A stretch of 64,000 nt of DNA from Nodosilinea sp. WJT8-NPBG4 (GTDB lineage Bacteria > Cyanobacteriota > Cyanobacteriia > Phormidesmidales > Phormidesmidaceae): assembly GCA_019359285.1 (NCBI GenBank), contig JAHHHQ010000049.1:62001-126000 (forward strand). The letters are read 5' to 3'. This document shows, in pieces, positions 41,212 to 51,684 of this stretch. A program made the position numbers and the translations under genes. Every line of letters begins with the position of its first letter. Positions within the stretch are counted from its first letter, which is position 1. The notes below the pieces were generated by a model. That model ran no database searches and was not told the DNA's origin. It saw only the letters and a program-made list of their open reading frames with translations.

Positions 41212-42063
41212 ATGTCCGCTGCGGTCTGTCTGCAAAACGTCCACAAAGTCTACAACGGCGTATCCGTCGTTAACGACCTCTCTCTAACTATTGAAGCCGG
41301 AGAAGTTTTTGGTCTACTTGGCCCCAACGGCGCAGGCAAGTCAACTACTATTCGCATGGCTACCACCCTGACCCGGCCCAGCGACGGCCATGTGGTCGTT
41401 GCGGGTTATGACGTCAATCGCCAGCAGCTCGACGTGCGTCGCCAAATTGGTGTAGTGCTGCAACAAACCAGCGTCGATGGCGACCTCACCGTATGGGAAA
41501 ACATGGAGCTGCACGGACGGATGCACCATATTCCTACTGGGCAGCGCCGGACCGCCATTGATACTTGGCTGGAGTATGTAGAACTGGGCGATCGCCGCGA
41601 CGACAAGGTCAAAACCCTCAGCGGCGGCATGAAGCGGCGACTGCAAATTGCCCGCGCCCTGCTTCACAATCCCAAAATTCTCTTTCTCGACGAGCCTACC
41701 GTAGGGCTCGACCCCCAAACCCGTCGCCGCCTGTGGGAAATTATTCGCGGCCTCAACCAGCAGGGCATGACCATGCTGCTCACCACCCACTATATGGAAG
41801 AGGTGGAGTACCTGTGCGATCGCATTGGCATTCTCGACCAGGGCAGGCTGATCGAGCTGGGCACTCTAGAGCAGTTTCGCCAACGCCATGGTGAAGGCAT
41901 CGTCATGACTCAGCGGGGCGACCGCTGGGACTACCAGTTCTTTCCTACCCTAGATGCCGCCAACGCCCACCTCGACCAGCAGCCCGACAAAACCGGCATG
42001 ATGACCCGCCCCTCTAACCTCGAAGACATCTTTGTAGAGCTGACGGGCCGCAATCTCGATTGA
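41212..42063 (+). CDS. ABC transporter ATP-binding protein (DrrA/NodI type)
   Basis: This 283-residue ATPase has Walker A GPNGAGKST (near residue 37), signature LSGGMKRRLQIA, Walker B ILFLDEPTVGLD and the switch histidine in LTTHYMEE. The C-terminal tail ending FVELTGRNLD is typical of ABC-2 type exporters of drugs, polysaccharides or lipids. No ABC-2 permease gene follows in this window; the next gene is scpB, 377 bp away, so the partner must be encoded elsewhere. Substrate unknown. Confidence 0.9.
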   Translation: MSAAVCLQNVHKVYNGVSVVNDLSLTIEAGEVFGLLGPNGAGKSTTIRMATTLTRPSDGHVVVAGYDVNRQQLDVRRQIGVVLQQTSVDGDLTVWENMELHGRMHHIPTGQRRTAIDTWLEYVELGDRRDDKVKTLSGGMKRRLQIARALLHNPKILFLDEPTVGLDPQTRRRLWEIIRGLNQQGMTMLLTTHYMEEVEYLCDRIGILDQGRLIELGTLEQFRQRHGEGIVMTQRGDRWDYQFFPTLDAANAHLDQQPDKTGMMTRPSNLEDIFVELTGRNLD

Positions 42064-42440
42064 TAGCGTCCCCTCTTTTCTCCTAAAACAACCACAGCCA
42101 CTCATTAGCCAATCTGCAAAACAGACGTTTAAACCGATGATCAGCCCGTCCTTTCCGTGAGGTGAAGGACGACGGAACGTTCTTCTCGATGGGGGTCTGG
42201 GGCCAGCGAAATGGCCCCAGCGGCAGACCTGGCTTTACCTCAGATTGTGCGCCGCACTAAACCTGGCGCAGTCAGCCCCGTTTTGCAGGGCAAACGGTGT
42301 TTGCCCCTACAGGTTTATCTGCTTTTTAATGGTTCTTTAGAACCCAAATCTAGTGTTATCCCCTTCCCCAAATCCCCAAAATCAACCGTTTACCAAAATC
42401 GGCGCTAGGCTTGAGGATGGTTTCAGGGTACTGACAATCT
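42064..42440. other. Intergenic region with hairpins
   Basis: No convincing gene. Two hairpins are visible: GTCCTT/AAGGAC around 42148-42172, and a 9-bp perfect stem, CTGGGGCCA (42198-42206) with TGGCCCCAG (42213-42221), around a GCGAAA loop. A segment with GGGCAAACGGTGTTTGCCCC further on (near 42290-42312) is a third inverted repeat, of a kind scattered in cyanobacterial intergenic DNA. Confidence 0.5.
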
Positions 42441-43004
42441 ATGCCTGGTCTGGCCACCACTATTGAAGCGATTTTGTATCTCAAGGGGCAGCCCCTCGAC
42501 ATTGCCAAGCTGGCAGAGCTAGCCCGCTGCGATCGCGAAGACGTCGAAGAAGGGCTGATCGAGCTGATGAACGACTATGCCCACCGCGACGGGGCCTTAG
42601 AAATCATTGAAACCGTCGATGGCTACTGCCTTCAGCTCAAAGAGCGCTATCGGTTTTTAGTGGATTTGCTGATTCCCATCGATCTGGGGGTGGGGGCACT
42701 GCGGACGCTGGCAGCGATCGCCCTCAAAGGCCCCATTAGCCAAACCGACCTCGTCGATCTCCGCGGTTCCGGCGTCTACCAACACGTACCAGAACTAGTC
42801 GCCCAAGGCTTCGTGCGTAAGCGCCGCCAGTCCGAAGGGCGATCGTCCTTAGTGCAAGTCACCGACAAGTTTTATCAACACTTTGAAATTGATGCGCTGC
42901 CCCAGCTACGGCCTAAAAGTTCAACCGCACCCGCCATGACAGAGACAGATACTGACGATGAGGATGAACTCGAGTTTGAGCCCGAGATCGAGGAAGCCTC
43001 GTAA
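42441..43004 (+). CDS. scpB: Segregation and condensation protein B
   Basis: This 187-residue kleisin-associated winged-helix protein begins with TIEAILYLKGQPLDIAKLAEL, typical of ScpB. Two winged-helix units follow (to about residue 155) with KGPISQTDLVDLRG in the second. The acidic tail (EDELEFEPEIEE) is a lineage feature. With ScpA and SMC it forms the bacterial condensin that compacts and segregates chromosomes. scpA is not in the window, as is usual in cyanobacteria, where the genes are dispersed. Confidence 0.9.
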   Translation: MPGLATTIEAILYLKGQPLDIAKLAELARCDREDVEEGLIELMNDYAHRDGALEIIETVDGYCLQLKERYRFLVDLLIPIDLGVGALRTLAAIALKGPISQTDLVDLRGSGVYQHVPELVAQGFVRKRRQSEGRSSLVQVTDKFYQHFEIDALPQLRPKSSTAPAMTETDTDDEDELEFEPEIEEAS

Positions 43005-43271
43005 CTCTCTCCCCGCCGATGCCATCAAACTATTGTAAAGACAAAAATCGCGGCTGCTGCGCGTCAAATCGCCTTATAGCCTAGGTTTGAGGTAAACCGC
43101 TTAAACCCGAGCTACTGAGCCGACGCAATATTACACGATTCGTTACGCTATCATCGGGAATATTAGTAGGTATAGGCAGGCTAGGGGTTGCCTTTGTTGC
43201 ATTGGATTCTATCACCCCAATATTTGGTACTCGCCGTCGCCTACGTTGTGACCAAAGGTCTTTGAGATTTT

Positions 43272-43640
43272 ATGGTATTTAACCCTGAAGATACTGAATT
43301 CATTAGCATGTCGGCCAATAGCGACCACCCCAATGAGTTGCTTAAATATCTCCAGCACCAATCTCCAGAAGTGCTCACCCGGGTGGCCCAGGCAGTCAGC
43401 GGTGAAATCAAGCAGATTATTGCCCACAACGTGCAGGGATTGGTCGGTGTGCTGCCAGGAGACGGGTTCAACGTCCAAGTCACCACCGATCGCGAAAATC
43501 TAGCCGGCCTGTTGGCCTCCGCCATGATGACTGGCTACTTTCTCCGCCAAATGGAGCAGCGCATGGAGCTAGAGCACACTGTGTCAGGTTCCCTCTTTGG
43601 TGCCGACTTCGGCTCTGACGATCTCGACTTCGACGATTAG
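43272..43640 (+). CDS. DUF760 protein
   Basis: This 122-residue protein has the features of the cyanobacterial and plastid DUF760 family: LLKYLQHQSPEVLTRVAQ, then NVQGLVGVLPGDGFNVQV and LAGLLASAMMTGYFLRQMEQ. Plant members include proteins linked to chloroplast regulation; the molecular role in cyanobacteria is unknown. The C-terminus is acidic (GSDDLDFDD). It is a single gene with a 267-bp leader and no operon partner. Confidence 0.88.
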   Translation: MVFNPEDTEFISMSANSDHPNELLKYLQHQSPEVLTRVAQAVSGEIKQIIAHNVQGLVGVLPGDGFNVQVTTDRENLAGLLASAMMTGYFLRQMEQRMELEHTVSGSLFGADFGSDDLDFDD

Positions 43641-43672
43641 GGCTAGACTGGCGCTCGCTCCCTTTGCCCTGA

Positions 43673-44497
43673 CTAACCCACCGGAAACGGATGCTGCTGA
43701 ATCGCTTTAGCCAAGTTTTCTGGAGTGCCAATATCCAGATAGCTGCCCTGGGCAAAAGGCTGTGCCTCGATTCGCAAACCCGACGCCAACGCCACCTGCA
43801 TAACATCCCCAATCGGGACTTCAACGTAGGGCGGCAAGATAGTTAGGTGCTGGGGAATTTGGGTGCCGATCAGAGCCTGCTGGCGATCGCGCACAAACCC
43901 ATGCAAAAAGTCTGAGAAGCTGGGCCGCCAGGCGGCGATCGCCCACATGTAGGGCAGATGAGTCAGGCCAGACTTTTCGTAAATGCCCCGCACCACGCCG
44001 CTCTCGTCAAAATCGACCACCCCTACCTTCTCCGGCTGATCGGTGGGAAACAGGCCCAGCACTACATCCGCTGTGCCGCTGTGCAGCCGCTCCAGCAGCA
44101 CCTGATAAGCATTTCCCGGCTCAATTAGAATATCTGGAAAACCAAGTACCACCGTCGCCCCGCGCAAAAAGGGATAGGCCTGGTTGAGGCTAAAGGGCAC
44201 CCCAAAGGGCACATGCACCGTCAAATAGCTCAGATGCATCCCTAAGTCGGCCCCGTCACCCAAAAAGTTGGGGATATCCCACTTACCAGGCCGCAGAATG
44301 AAAAACGCCTGCTCCACCCCCGCCCGCTGCATTTTTTCTAACAAATAGTGGCACACCACCTTAGGGCGAGGCCCCAATTGATTCGTTAGCATGCGAAAAC
44401 CAATCGGAAATAGTTCTTTGCTCATCGGCAAGGGTGAAATGCGCGTGCCTTGCCCAGCGGCGGGAATTAAGCCAATGGTTGGTAGCGATGTAGACAT
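43673..44497 (-). CDS. Sugar-phosphate nucleotidyltransferase
   Basis: This 274-residue protein has the nucleotidyltransferase fold: an N-terminal LIPAAGQGTRISPLP loop (residues 10-24), VVLGFPDILIEPG with the metal-site Asp, and a C-terminal GSYLDIGTPENLAKA. It would activate a sugar phosphate to an NDP-sugar. It lacks the PK lysine after the loop in the usual form (MSKELFPIG here serves). RmlA/GlmU-type or GalU-type specificity cannot be told apart from sequence. It overlaps no neighbour once the true start of the next gene (44565) is used. Confidence 0.82.
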   Translation of the reverse strand: MSTSLPTIGLIPAAGQGTRISPLPMSKELFPIGFRMLTNQLGPRPKVVCHYLLEKMQRAGVEQAFFILRPGKWDIPNFLGDGADLGMHLSYLTVHVPFGVPFSLNQAYPFLRGATVVLGFPDILIEPGNAYQVLLERLHSGTADVVLGLFPTDQPEKVGVVDFDESGVVRGIYEKSGLTHLPYMWAIAAWRPSFSDFLHGFVRDRQQALIGTQIPQHLTILPPYVEVPIGDVMQVALASGLRIEAQPFAQGSYLDIGTPENLAKAIQQHPFPVG

Positions 44498-44564
44498 CGG
44501 AATAGGGAACCTCGACGGCGAATCAATCGTCTTTAATTATCCTGGTAGTAGGCGTGGGCTAAGC

Positions 44565-45170
44565 ATGATGCACCAATTCTGGCAGGCCACCAATCAGCTG
44601 TCTTCACTATCTTTGGCGCTAGGGCAACGCTTCGGCCACAGCGTCACTGCGCTAGCTCTAGTTGCGACCTCTTTAACAGGGCTGGCCATAGCCGCACCCC
44701 AGGCCAGCGCCGCAGAAGACATTCACATCACCTACGGGTCGTTAGAAGCGCCGCCCATTTCCGTCAGCGATTTAGAATCATTCGCCACCACAGGCATCGC
44801 TAGCCGCGACCTACAGCTGCTGCTCAACGTGCTCCGCATTGAGGAAGAGCAGGCCCGCCAGGTGCTGACTCAGAACGTGCTGGTGGATGTAGACACCGTG
44901 CGAGAAATGTCCGATACCTTCGCCGGGCAGTTTCTCTGGCGGTTGCTAGCCACGACCATTGACTTTACTGACAACGATACCCCTGGCTGGGAGCTGCTGC
45001 GCAACGCTGTTTTAGACACGGCAGAGACCGGCCAGCTCACCCTGATCGACGTACTCCGCACCATTGAGGCGACAACGCTACAGGTTGACGGTCGGCGGGT
45101 AATGGCGATCGCATCTCAAATTGACCTCGAAAGGGCAGGCAGCTTAGCCTCCATACTGCTGGGCAAGTAG
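44565..45170 (+). CDS. Exported DUF1400-type protein
   Basis: This 201-residue protein starts at the ATG at 44565; a start further upstream would overlap the divergent nucleotidyltransferase gene. A signal-peptide-like stretch (ALALVATSLTGLAIAAPQASA, ending near residue 47) precedes the mature part beginning ITYGSLEAPPISVSDLESFA. That pattern matches the DUF1400 domain often found at the N-terminus of cyanobacterial alpha/beta hydrolases. Here the hydrolase domain is absent, so it is a stand-alone DUF1400 protein. Function unknown, probably periplasmic. Confidence 0.75.
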   Translation: MMHQFWQATNQLSSLSLALGQRFGHSVTALALVATSLTGLAIAAPQASAAEDIHITYGSLEAPPISVSDLESFATTGIASRDLQLLLNVLRIEEEQARQVLTQNVLVDVDTVREMSDTFAGQFLWRLLATTIDFTDNDTPGWELLRNAVLDTAETGQLTLIDVLRTIEATTLQVDGRRVMAIASQIDLERAGSLASILLGK

Positions 45171-45253
45171 TACCCTGGCGATGCTATTTCCTCGAAATGC
45201 CTAAGCTTTTGGTCATAATCGTTATACAACTAGCCCTTTGAGGCCAACTAGCT

Positions 45254-45670
45254 GTGGCAAGCAACAACAACCAAGAAGATATCCCCCAGGCTCAAACAGC
45301 CCAGCATCGATTTGGTGTGATTAGTACCGCTGCTGTCGCTGCCGCAGGATATGACTTTCAGGCCGACGCATCTTTAACGAAGGTGATTCTTCAGTCTGAA
45401 AATACACCCAGAGTCATGGCAGTGATCAGGGGTGCTGTGGATAAAGAAATTGCTCGTCTCGAAAAAAGTGCTAGCTACGCATTGAATCGTCTTGAGCGTT
45501 TCGAAACCCAATACAACGTTCCTTCTTCAGAATTTGCCGAGCGCTTTACTGCTGAAGACCTCCAAGGTGGAGATCTGGAGTATGTCGAGTGGATAGGAGA
45601 GTACCAGCTATTTCAGCACCTCCTGCAAGACCTGACTCTCCTTAAAAGCCTTACTTATGTCGCTGAATGA
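45254..45670 (+). CDS. Putative antitoxin partner of a TumE-like protein
   Basis: This 138-residue protein starts at a GTG (45254). It is helix-rich and acidic, with YALNRLERFETQYNVPSSEF and a C-terminal LFQHLLQDLTLLKSL. The gene overlaps the next one by 14 bp, so translation is coupled. Pairs of this design, a helical protein followed by a TumE-family protein, are annotated as type II-like toxin-antitoxin modules in bacteria. I assign the antitoxin role from order and overlap. Confidence 0.65.
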   Translation: MASNNNQEDIPQAQTAQHRFGVISTAAVAAAGYDFQADASLTKVILQSENTPRVMAVIRGAVDKEIARLEKSASYALNRLERFETQYNVPSSEFAERFTAEDLQGGDLEYVEWIGEYQLFQHLLQDLTLLKSLTYVAE

Positions 45671-46043
45671 CTACGCTGTCACGCAGCTTACGTCAGGCTT
45701 GCAAACCTTTGATGACTACGGGTTGTCGATCTATATAGATGTTTCGGCAGACCTTCGCTCTGGCGATCAAGCCGTTCTCAAAGCAAAAGTGTTGCTCATA
45801 GATGCTACTGAGCTTCACATCCGGATATTTTATCTGGGTGGCAGAGCTAACACGCTGCTCAGTTACGCCTATCAATATCAGCAAGCTGATGGCACTCTAA
45901 TTTTTCGCTATGACAACGCTAGACATAAGCCTGACTTGGGCTTTGAGCATCATAAGCATCAGGCCGATGGAAAGATAGTTGCCGCAGAACCACCCAGGAT
46001 TGAGGATTTGGCACAGGAAGTTATTGATCACATCACTCGCTAA
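45657..46043 (+). CDS. TumE-family (DUF6516) toxin-like protein
   Basis: This 128-residue protein has the family pattern: LLIDATELHIRIFY, then YAYQYQQADGTLIFRYDNARHKPD and HHKHQADGK, ending LAQEVIDHI. TumE-type proteins are predicted RNase-like toxins of two-gene modules. It overlaps the upstream gene by 14 bp. No other mobile features surround the pair, so it may be a chromosomal module. Confidence 0.78.
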   Translation: MSLNDYAVTQLTSGLQTFDDYGLSIYIDVSADLRSGDQAVLKAKVLLIDATELHIRIFYLGGRANTLLSYAYQYQQADGTLIFRYDNARHKPDLGFEHHKHQADGKIVAAEPPRIEDLAQEVIDHITR

Positions 46044-46696
46044 ATGCATGCTTAGCGAAGCCCTGTAGAAGAGGCTCCGCCCGACAATTTCTGTGCAGCA
46101 ACCGTTACATTCCGTTGCACAGATTAGAAAGTTTACGAATGTATAGAAAGAGCGCTTAGGGTTTAGCATCAGCGGCGGTTTGGGAATCGCGCGGGTCAAA
46201 GACTGGCCGTTATTTGGGGGGCGATCGCATCCCTCACCCCCCAAAGCCCACTCCCAGGCAGGCGATCCCCTAGATTCAACCCCCTCTTAACGATCCAAGC
46301 TGCCTACAGACAAGCGTTTCAGAATGCCCAGTACCCTAGAAGATTTAAGATTCTCTTATTTGCTATTGTTCTGTATTAATGAAAATTAAAACCTAAAACT
46401 TGAGCTAATCCGATCAAAGTCCCTGAAACCCATTTTTTAGGTCAGGGAATTCTTCAGTTACATTCAGCAGGTTTTGAATCGGTTTTGCGGGGCTGTCCAT
46501 TCTCCATCCCCCTTCCCAATGCCTAGTTGGTATCGTCATAATCCAAACAGCCGAAACACCTTGGGCCGCGTAGTCAACTGCGTAGACCCTATTTGTTGAC
46601 CAGCCGATCCACGTCCAGCGGGTAGAACATCTAACCAAAAAGATGGCCCCTGGACCTGGGTTTGGCTCTATCCGCCCTAGACGAGTATTTTCCCCT
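46044..46696. other. Long leader region of chlL
   Basis: The 650 bases between the TumE-like gene and the chlL start hold no gene I can support. A 74-codon minus-strand frame at 46414-46638 looks non-coding. The 18 codons read upstream of 46697 in the chlL frame are unlike known ChlL N-termini. The length suggests a regulated promoter or long 5' leader for the light- and oxygen-sensitive chl genes. An AT-rich patch around 46355-46395 is a possible promoter area. Confidence 0.4.
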
Positions 46697-47578
46697 ATGG
46701 ATCACCAGACATTAAAGCTTTCTGTGTACGGGAAAGGGGGCATTGGTAAGTCCACCACCAGCTGCAACATCTCGGTAGCCCTGGCCAAGCGGGGCCGCAA
46801 AGTCTTGCAGATTGGCTGCGACCCCAAGCACGACAGCACCTTTACCCTGACCGGGTTTCTGATTCCCACCATCATCGACACTCTGCAAGAAAAAGACTTC
46901 CACTACGAAAACGTGTGGGCCGACGATGTGATCTATAAGGGCTACGGCGGCGTGCATTGCGTTGAGGCGGGCGGTCCTCCTGCTGGTGCAGGCTGCGGCG
47001 GTTACGTGGTAGGCGAAACCGTGAAGCTGTTGAAGGAACTCAACGCCTTTGACGAGTACGATGTGATTCTCTTCGACGTATTGGGTGACGTGGTCTGCGG
47101 TGGCTTTGCGGCCCCGTTAAACTATTCTGACTACTGCCTGATTGTGACTGACAACGGTTTTGACGCGCTGTTTGCCGCCAACCGCATCGCCGCCTCGGTG
47201 CGGGAGAAAGCTCGCACTCATCCCCTGCGATTGGCAGGGCTGATCGGCAACCGCACCTCGAAGCGCGACCTGATCGACAAGTACATCGAGCATGTGCCCA
47301 TGCCAGTGCTAGAGATTTTGCCCTTGATCGAAGACATTCGCATCTCGAGGGTGAAGGGCAAGACGGTGTTTGAAATGGCTGAAACCGACCCGGCTTTAGA
47401 TTCGGTCTGTCAGTACTATCTGAACATTGCTGACCAGATCTTGGCCCGTCCCGAAGGCGTCGTGCCCAAGGATGCTGCCGATCGCGAACTGTTTAGCCTG
47501 CTGTCTGATTTCTATCTCAATCCGCCTGCGGATGCACCCAAGCAAGAGCAGGAGGAAATGGATCTAATGATGGTTTAG
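46697..47578 (+). CDS. chlL: Light-independent protochlorophyllide reductase, iron-sulfur ATP-binding subunit
   Basis: This 293-residue NifH-like protein feeds electrons from ferredoxin, with ATP hydrolysis, to the ChlN-ChlB catalytic unit that reduces protochlorophyllide in the dark. The Walker A is [14 protein letters not shown] (near residue 11). The cysteines holding the intersubunit [4Fe-4S] cluster lie in [11 protein letters not shown] and [10 protein letters not shown] chose the ATG at 46697 because known ChlL proteins start a few residues before this P-loop; an upstream ATG at 46643 would add 18 odd residues. chlN follows after two DUF5331 genes; chlB is not in the window. Confidence 0.97.
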   Translation: MDHQTLKLSVYGKGGIGKSTTSCNISVALAKRGRKVLQIGCDPKHDSTFTLTGFLIPTIIDTLQEKDFHYENVWADDVIYKGYGGVHCVEAGGPPAGAGCGGYVVGETVKLLKELNAFDEYDVILFDVLGDVVCGGFAAPLNYSDYCLIVTDNGFDALFAANRIAASVREKARTHPLRLAGLIGNRTSKRDLIDKYIEHVPMPVLEILPLIEDIRISRVKGKTVFEMAETDPALDSVCQYYLNIADQILARPEGVVPKDAADRELFSLLSDFYLNPPADAPKQEQEEMDLMMV

Positions 47579-47585
47579 ATGCTCT

Positions 47586-47675
47586 GCCCTCACCCCCAAC
47601 CCTCGCCCTCTGGGCAAGGGGAGCCAAGCTGGTTCATATTCCCTTCTCCTTAAGGGAGAGGGCTAGGGTGAGGGC
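47586..47675. repeat. Long imperfect hairpin after chlL
   Basis: GCCCTCACCC (47586-47595) is the exact reverse complement of GGGTGAGGGC (47666-47675). Further pairing (CTCGCCCTCT with GGAGAGGGCTAG) lies inside. It is a MITE-like intergenic repeat of a type common in cyanobacteria. It could attenuate or stabilise the chlL part of the transcript. Confidence 0.7.
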
Positions 47676-47792
47676 CACACGCATGCTGCAAAAATCCCCC
47701 TTGATCAAGTTCTAATCCTGAGTCGCTGCATTATCATCGGTACGCAGCCGTCTGGCAGATACCTATAAGCGATTTAGCAAAGAGTCAGGATT

Positions 47793-48140
47793 ATGGCCTT
47801 TTTCGAGAACTTTACCCAAGTCATTCGCCAAAAGTGGTTGGACTACGTGCAATCTAACCGGGCCTGGTTGACGCTGCAAATGCAGCAGACCTCGGTGCGG
47901 ACCCCAGATGGCGGTCGCCGTCCCTCTTCCTTTTTGGTGTTGGGCGTGGTGAATGCTCTAGAACCCAAGCTGTCGAACTTGATGGTGCCCTTCTACAAGC
48001 TCAACCCTGACGAGGACGCGCTGGTAGAAGTGCTGGGGCTCAACTTTGACCCCGAGATGGTGCTGGATAACCCCGACCATACTCAAACCATTGAGGCCAA
48101 CGACGAGCAGCCGCTCTTGCCCGATAGCCCAGATATGTAG
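47793..48140 (+). CDS. DUF5331 protein, first copy
   Basis: This 115-residue cyanobacterial protein lies between chlL and chlN. Features: VIRQKWLDYVQSNRAWL, then DGGRRPSSFLVLGVVNALEP and LSNLMVPFYKLN. The second copy at 48226 shares the pattern RRPSS-x-x-LG-x-x-x-x-LEP-x-L-x-NL. The conserved location suggests a role linked to the dark protochlorophyllide reductase, but no function is known. Confidence 0.88.
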   Translation: MAFFENFTQVIRQKWLDYVQSNRAWLTLQMQQTSVRTPDGGRRPSSFLVLGVVNALEPKLSNLMVPFYKLNPDEDALVEVLGLNFDPEMVLDNPDHTQTIEANDEQPLLPDSPDM

Positions 48141-48225
48141 CCCTATTCATAGACTCGGACGGTAGCGGTTTTCTGGTTTAATCAATCTCTGGACATGAGG
48201 TTGGCGAACCCCGCCCGAGGCATCT

Positions 48226-48657
48226 GTGAACAGCAAACAACTGCGGCGATCGCTCAAAATCAAGTGGTTAACCTACTACCGCGACAACCGTGAGTGGATC
48301 GACAAATTGGGCATTTGGGTAACCAGTAACGGGCAGCGGCGACCCTCGTCGGGCTTTATTTTGGGGGCGTTGACCACCCTAGAGCCTGACCTGACCAACC
48401 TGCTACCCCTGGTGGTGGATTTAAGCAGCAACCCCGATCGCATTATTTCTGCCCTGGGTTTAGACATCAGCCCGGTGAAGGAGCTAGCAGCGCTAGAAAA
48501 GGCACACAAGATGTTGCCCGGTAGCGCTCAGGCCGAGGTTTCTCTGGCTTCAGCCGAGCCACTGACCATCGACGCTCCGCCACCGCTCTCCCCCGCCCAC
48601 GACGAAGAAGCCTGCTCAGGCTCAGGCGGTAGGGAGGATGATCGACCCAGGCCATAA
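48226..48657 (+). CDS. DUF5331 protein, second copy
   Basis: This 143-residue protein starts at a GTG (48226). It has LKIKWLTYYRDNREWI, GQRRPSSGFILGALTTLEPD and LTNLLPLVVDLSSNPDRI, so it is a paralogue of the preceding gene. A Pro/Ala/Ser-rich acidic tail of about 45 residues is added. It ends 27 bp before chlN and is presumably co-transcribed with it. Confidence 0.87.
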   Translation: MNSKQLRRSLKIKWLTYYRDNREWIDKLGIWVTSNGQRRPSSGFILGALTTLEPDLTNLLPLVVDLSSNPDRIISALGLDISPVKELAALEKAHKMLPGSAQAEVSLASAEPLTIDAPPPLSPAHDEEACSGSGGREDDRPRP

Positions 48658-48669
48658 GTCCTTCACTAG

Positions 48670-50127
<1,458 letters not shown>

Positions 50128-50135
50128 AAAGCCTC

Positions 50136-50170
50136 AAACTCCAGAGTTCTTAGAGAACTCTGGAGTTTTT
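50136..50170 (+). terminator. Strong rho-independent terminator after chlN
   Basis: A perfect 15-bp stem (50136-50150 with 50154-50168) closes a 3-nt TAG loop and runs into five T. It starts 8 bp past the chlN stop codon. Confidence 0.95.
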
Positions 50171-50367
50171 CCTTAGCAAAAAGTGTTGCTCATCGCGGGA
50201 GGCTGCCGACATCGAGCAAATACTTCAATAAGTAGAGTCTGATTAATTCAGGTCATGAACCAGCATAAATAACCGTCAACCTGTGAGCTGCAACTCGGAA
50301 TGCTGCGCAGCAGACTTCCGCAACCGTACATTTTGACTTATGTTAGAGTAATATTTTTCACCGAATC

Positions 50368-50613
50368 TTGCAGGTTGCGGAGAAATATATGGGTTACATC
50401 TCTTGCATGGAAGATGAAGATGAGTGGAGAGATGACTTTTGGAACTCTACTGTAAATACAAGCAGTAGTTGCAAACAATTCAAGAGCGCAATAAAACAGC
50501 TCTTGCGAGAAGGGCTGGAGGGGGTTGAAAGAGCTTTATTCAGAGCTGAGACCCAAAAATTTAGCAACGGCGTGAGGCAGAGGATAAGGCTGAGCTGGCC
50601 TTGCTGCACATGA
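50368..50613 (+). CDS. Short protein of unknown function (possibly first part of a split gene)
   Basis: This reading frame codes for up to 81 residues; an internal ATG (MGYISCMEDEDEWRDDFWN) may be the real start. It is acidic and then helical (FKSAIKQLLREGLEGVERALFRAE). It overlaps by 13 bp the next frame, which continues in the same helical, charged style. The two could be one gene broken by a frameshift near 50565-50590. No family recognised. Confidence 0.4.
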   Translation: MQVAEKYMGYISCMEDEDEWRDDFWNSTVNTSSSCKQFKSAIKQLLREGLEGVERALFRAETQKFSNGVRQRIRLSWPCCT

Positions 50614-50957
50614 AAAAGGTACAAAAAATGTCTAGCGAAGCCGAACAAAGGGTTGTAGAACTAGAACGAGAGATAGAAGCTCTGAAGAGAGAAAATAAAG
50701 CTCTCAATACACAGATCCGAAGAGCCCGAGAACGCTTGGCTTCATATCAACGGGAGAAAGACCAAGCTCAAAAGGCTTGTAATAGCTTCGCTGATAAACT
50801 TACGGCTGTTAAACCAATTCTCTTTAATCAGGAGAACGGGCAGAAAGTTACCTCTAGCACTGAGGCTCTGCGCCCTAGCCCTGATCCGGTTAATTCTGAG
50901 GCTATGGAGAGAATGATGACGGCTCACTTCGGCCCTAGGCGGAAGGGTAGGAAGTAA
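50601..50957 (+). CDS. Small coiled-coil protein of unknown function
   Basis: This 118-residue protein (start possibly at the internal ATG of MKKVQK or MSSEAE) has a strong heptad coiled coil from EAEQRVVELEREIEALKREN to about residue 60, then a less ordered basic tail ending PRRKGRK. Translation read upstream of its start also looks helical (AEDKAELALLH), which supports a fused origin with the previous frame. Function unknown. Confidence 0.45.
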   Translation: MLHMKKVQKMSSEAEQRVVELEREIEALKRENKALNTQIRRARERLASYQREKDQAQKACNSFADKLTAVKPILFNQENGQKVTSSTEALRPSPDPVNSEAMERMMTAHFGPRRKGRK

Positions 50958-51592
50958 TATAGCGCTTGGTAGCTGTCGGGAGTTGCCGTCCAGCCGCGAA
51001 AGCTCGATCGATGGTCAGGTCTGGATTTGGAAAGTTAGCCGATTATAGTGGATCGCACCCCTGGAGCGCCTGATTTTGCTAGCGATTGCCCTCCAATACA
51101 CAAAGCGTCACCGTCAACAGCTGACGCTGTAATTGCAGCGTTACTTAGCTCTCTATCAATGAGTTCATATTGAGAGCCGTCGCTGTTGCGGTCAAGGAAG
51201 TCTTTGGGGTCAAGAATTTGGGCTGAAGTTGAACCAAAGGGACAACTCTGATCTAGGGGATGGGCTGCAGAGGTGGAGCTTCAAGAATGGCAATTATGCT
51301 TCCTCTACAACCTCTCAAAGCATTGCTGAGCAAAGCCAGCACAAGAGTTTAACGGGAAAGAAATATGTGGAGTGATTGTAGCTAGTAGGCATTTGACTCT
51401 ACAGAATTGCCTTGATGCTTACTAAGCAACAATACTCACCCTGCCAGGAGATACCACTAGCAAGAGCAGACAACTTTGATCCGGAGATCAAGAATAGATA
51501 GGCCATTCTCAGAACAGCTAAAACAACCTATTGCAGGGACTTCTCGAGCTTTAAGACAAAGACTTACAAGTCCACACTAAATCCACTCACTG
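50958..51592. other. Intergenic region without a supported gene
   Basis: More than 600 bases without a frame that looks coding on either strand. Composition is AT-richer than the core genome. I see no transposase remnant, RNA gene or clear repeat here. The palindromes belonging to the next promoter begin at 51593. Confidence 0.4.
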
Positions 51593-51663
51593 TTTTGATC
51601 AAAATGCGATCTTTTTTGATCTTGACAAGATCTTTTGACATGAGTTATCCTGATCTGTATCAA
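51593..51663 (+). promoter_or_regulatory. Promoter with two palindromes upstream of the SAM-like gene
   Basis: TTTTGATCAAAA (51593-51604) is a perfect 12-bp palindrome. GATCTTGACAAGATC (51618-51632) is a perfect 7-bp inverted repeat around one base. A -35-like TTGACA lies at 51635-51640 with TATCAA at 51658-51663, 17 bp later; an alternative TTGACA at 51622-51627 sits inside the second palindrome, with TTATCC at 51645. Palindromes overlapping the promoter suggest autoregulation. Binding is inferred. Confidence 0.6.
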
Positions 51664-51684
51664 AGGATATGAGGGATTGCAGCC

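Noticed and set aside
42211..42408. 65-codon frame between the ABC ATPase and scpB
   Set aside because: It runs through hairpins and a common intergenic inverted repeat; the translation looks like repeat DNA, not protein.
46414..46638. 74-codon minus-strand frame upstream of chlL
   Set aside because: Trp/Thr/Arg-rich with no recognisable pattern; more likely part of the chlL leader.
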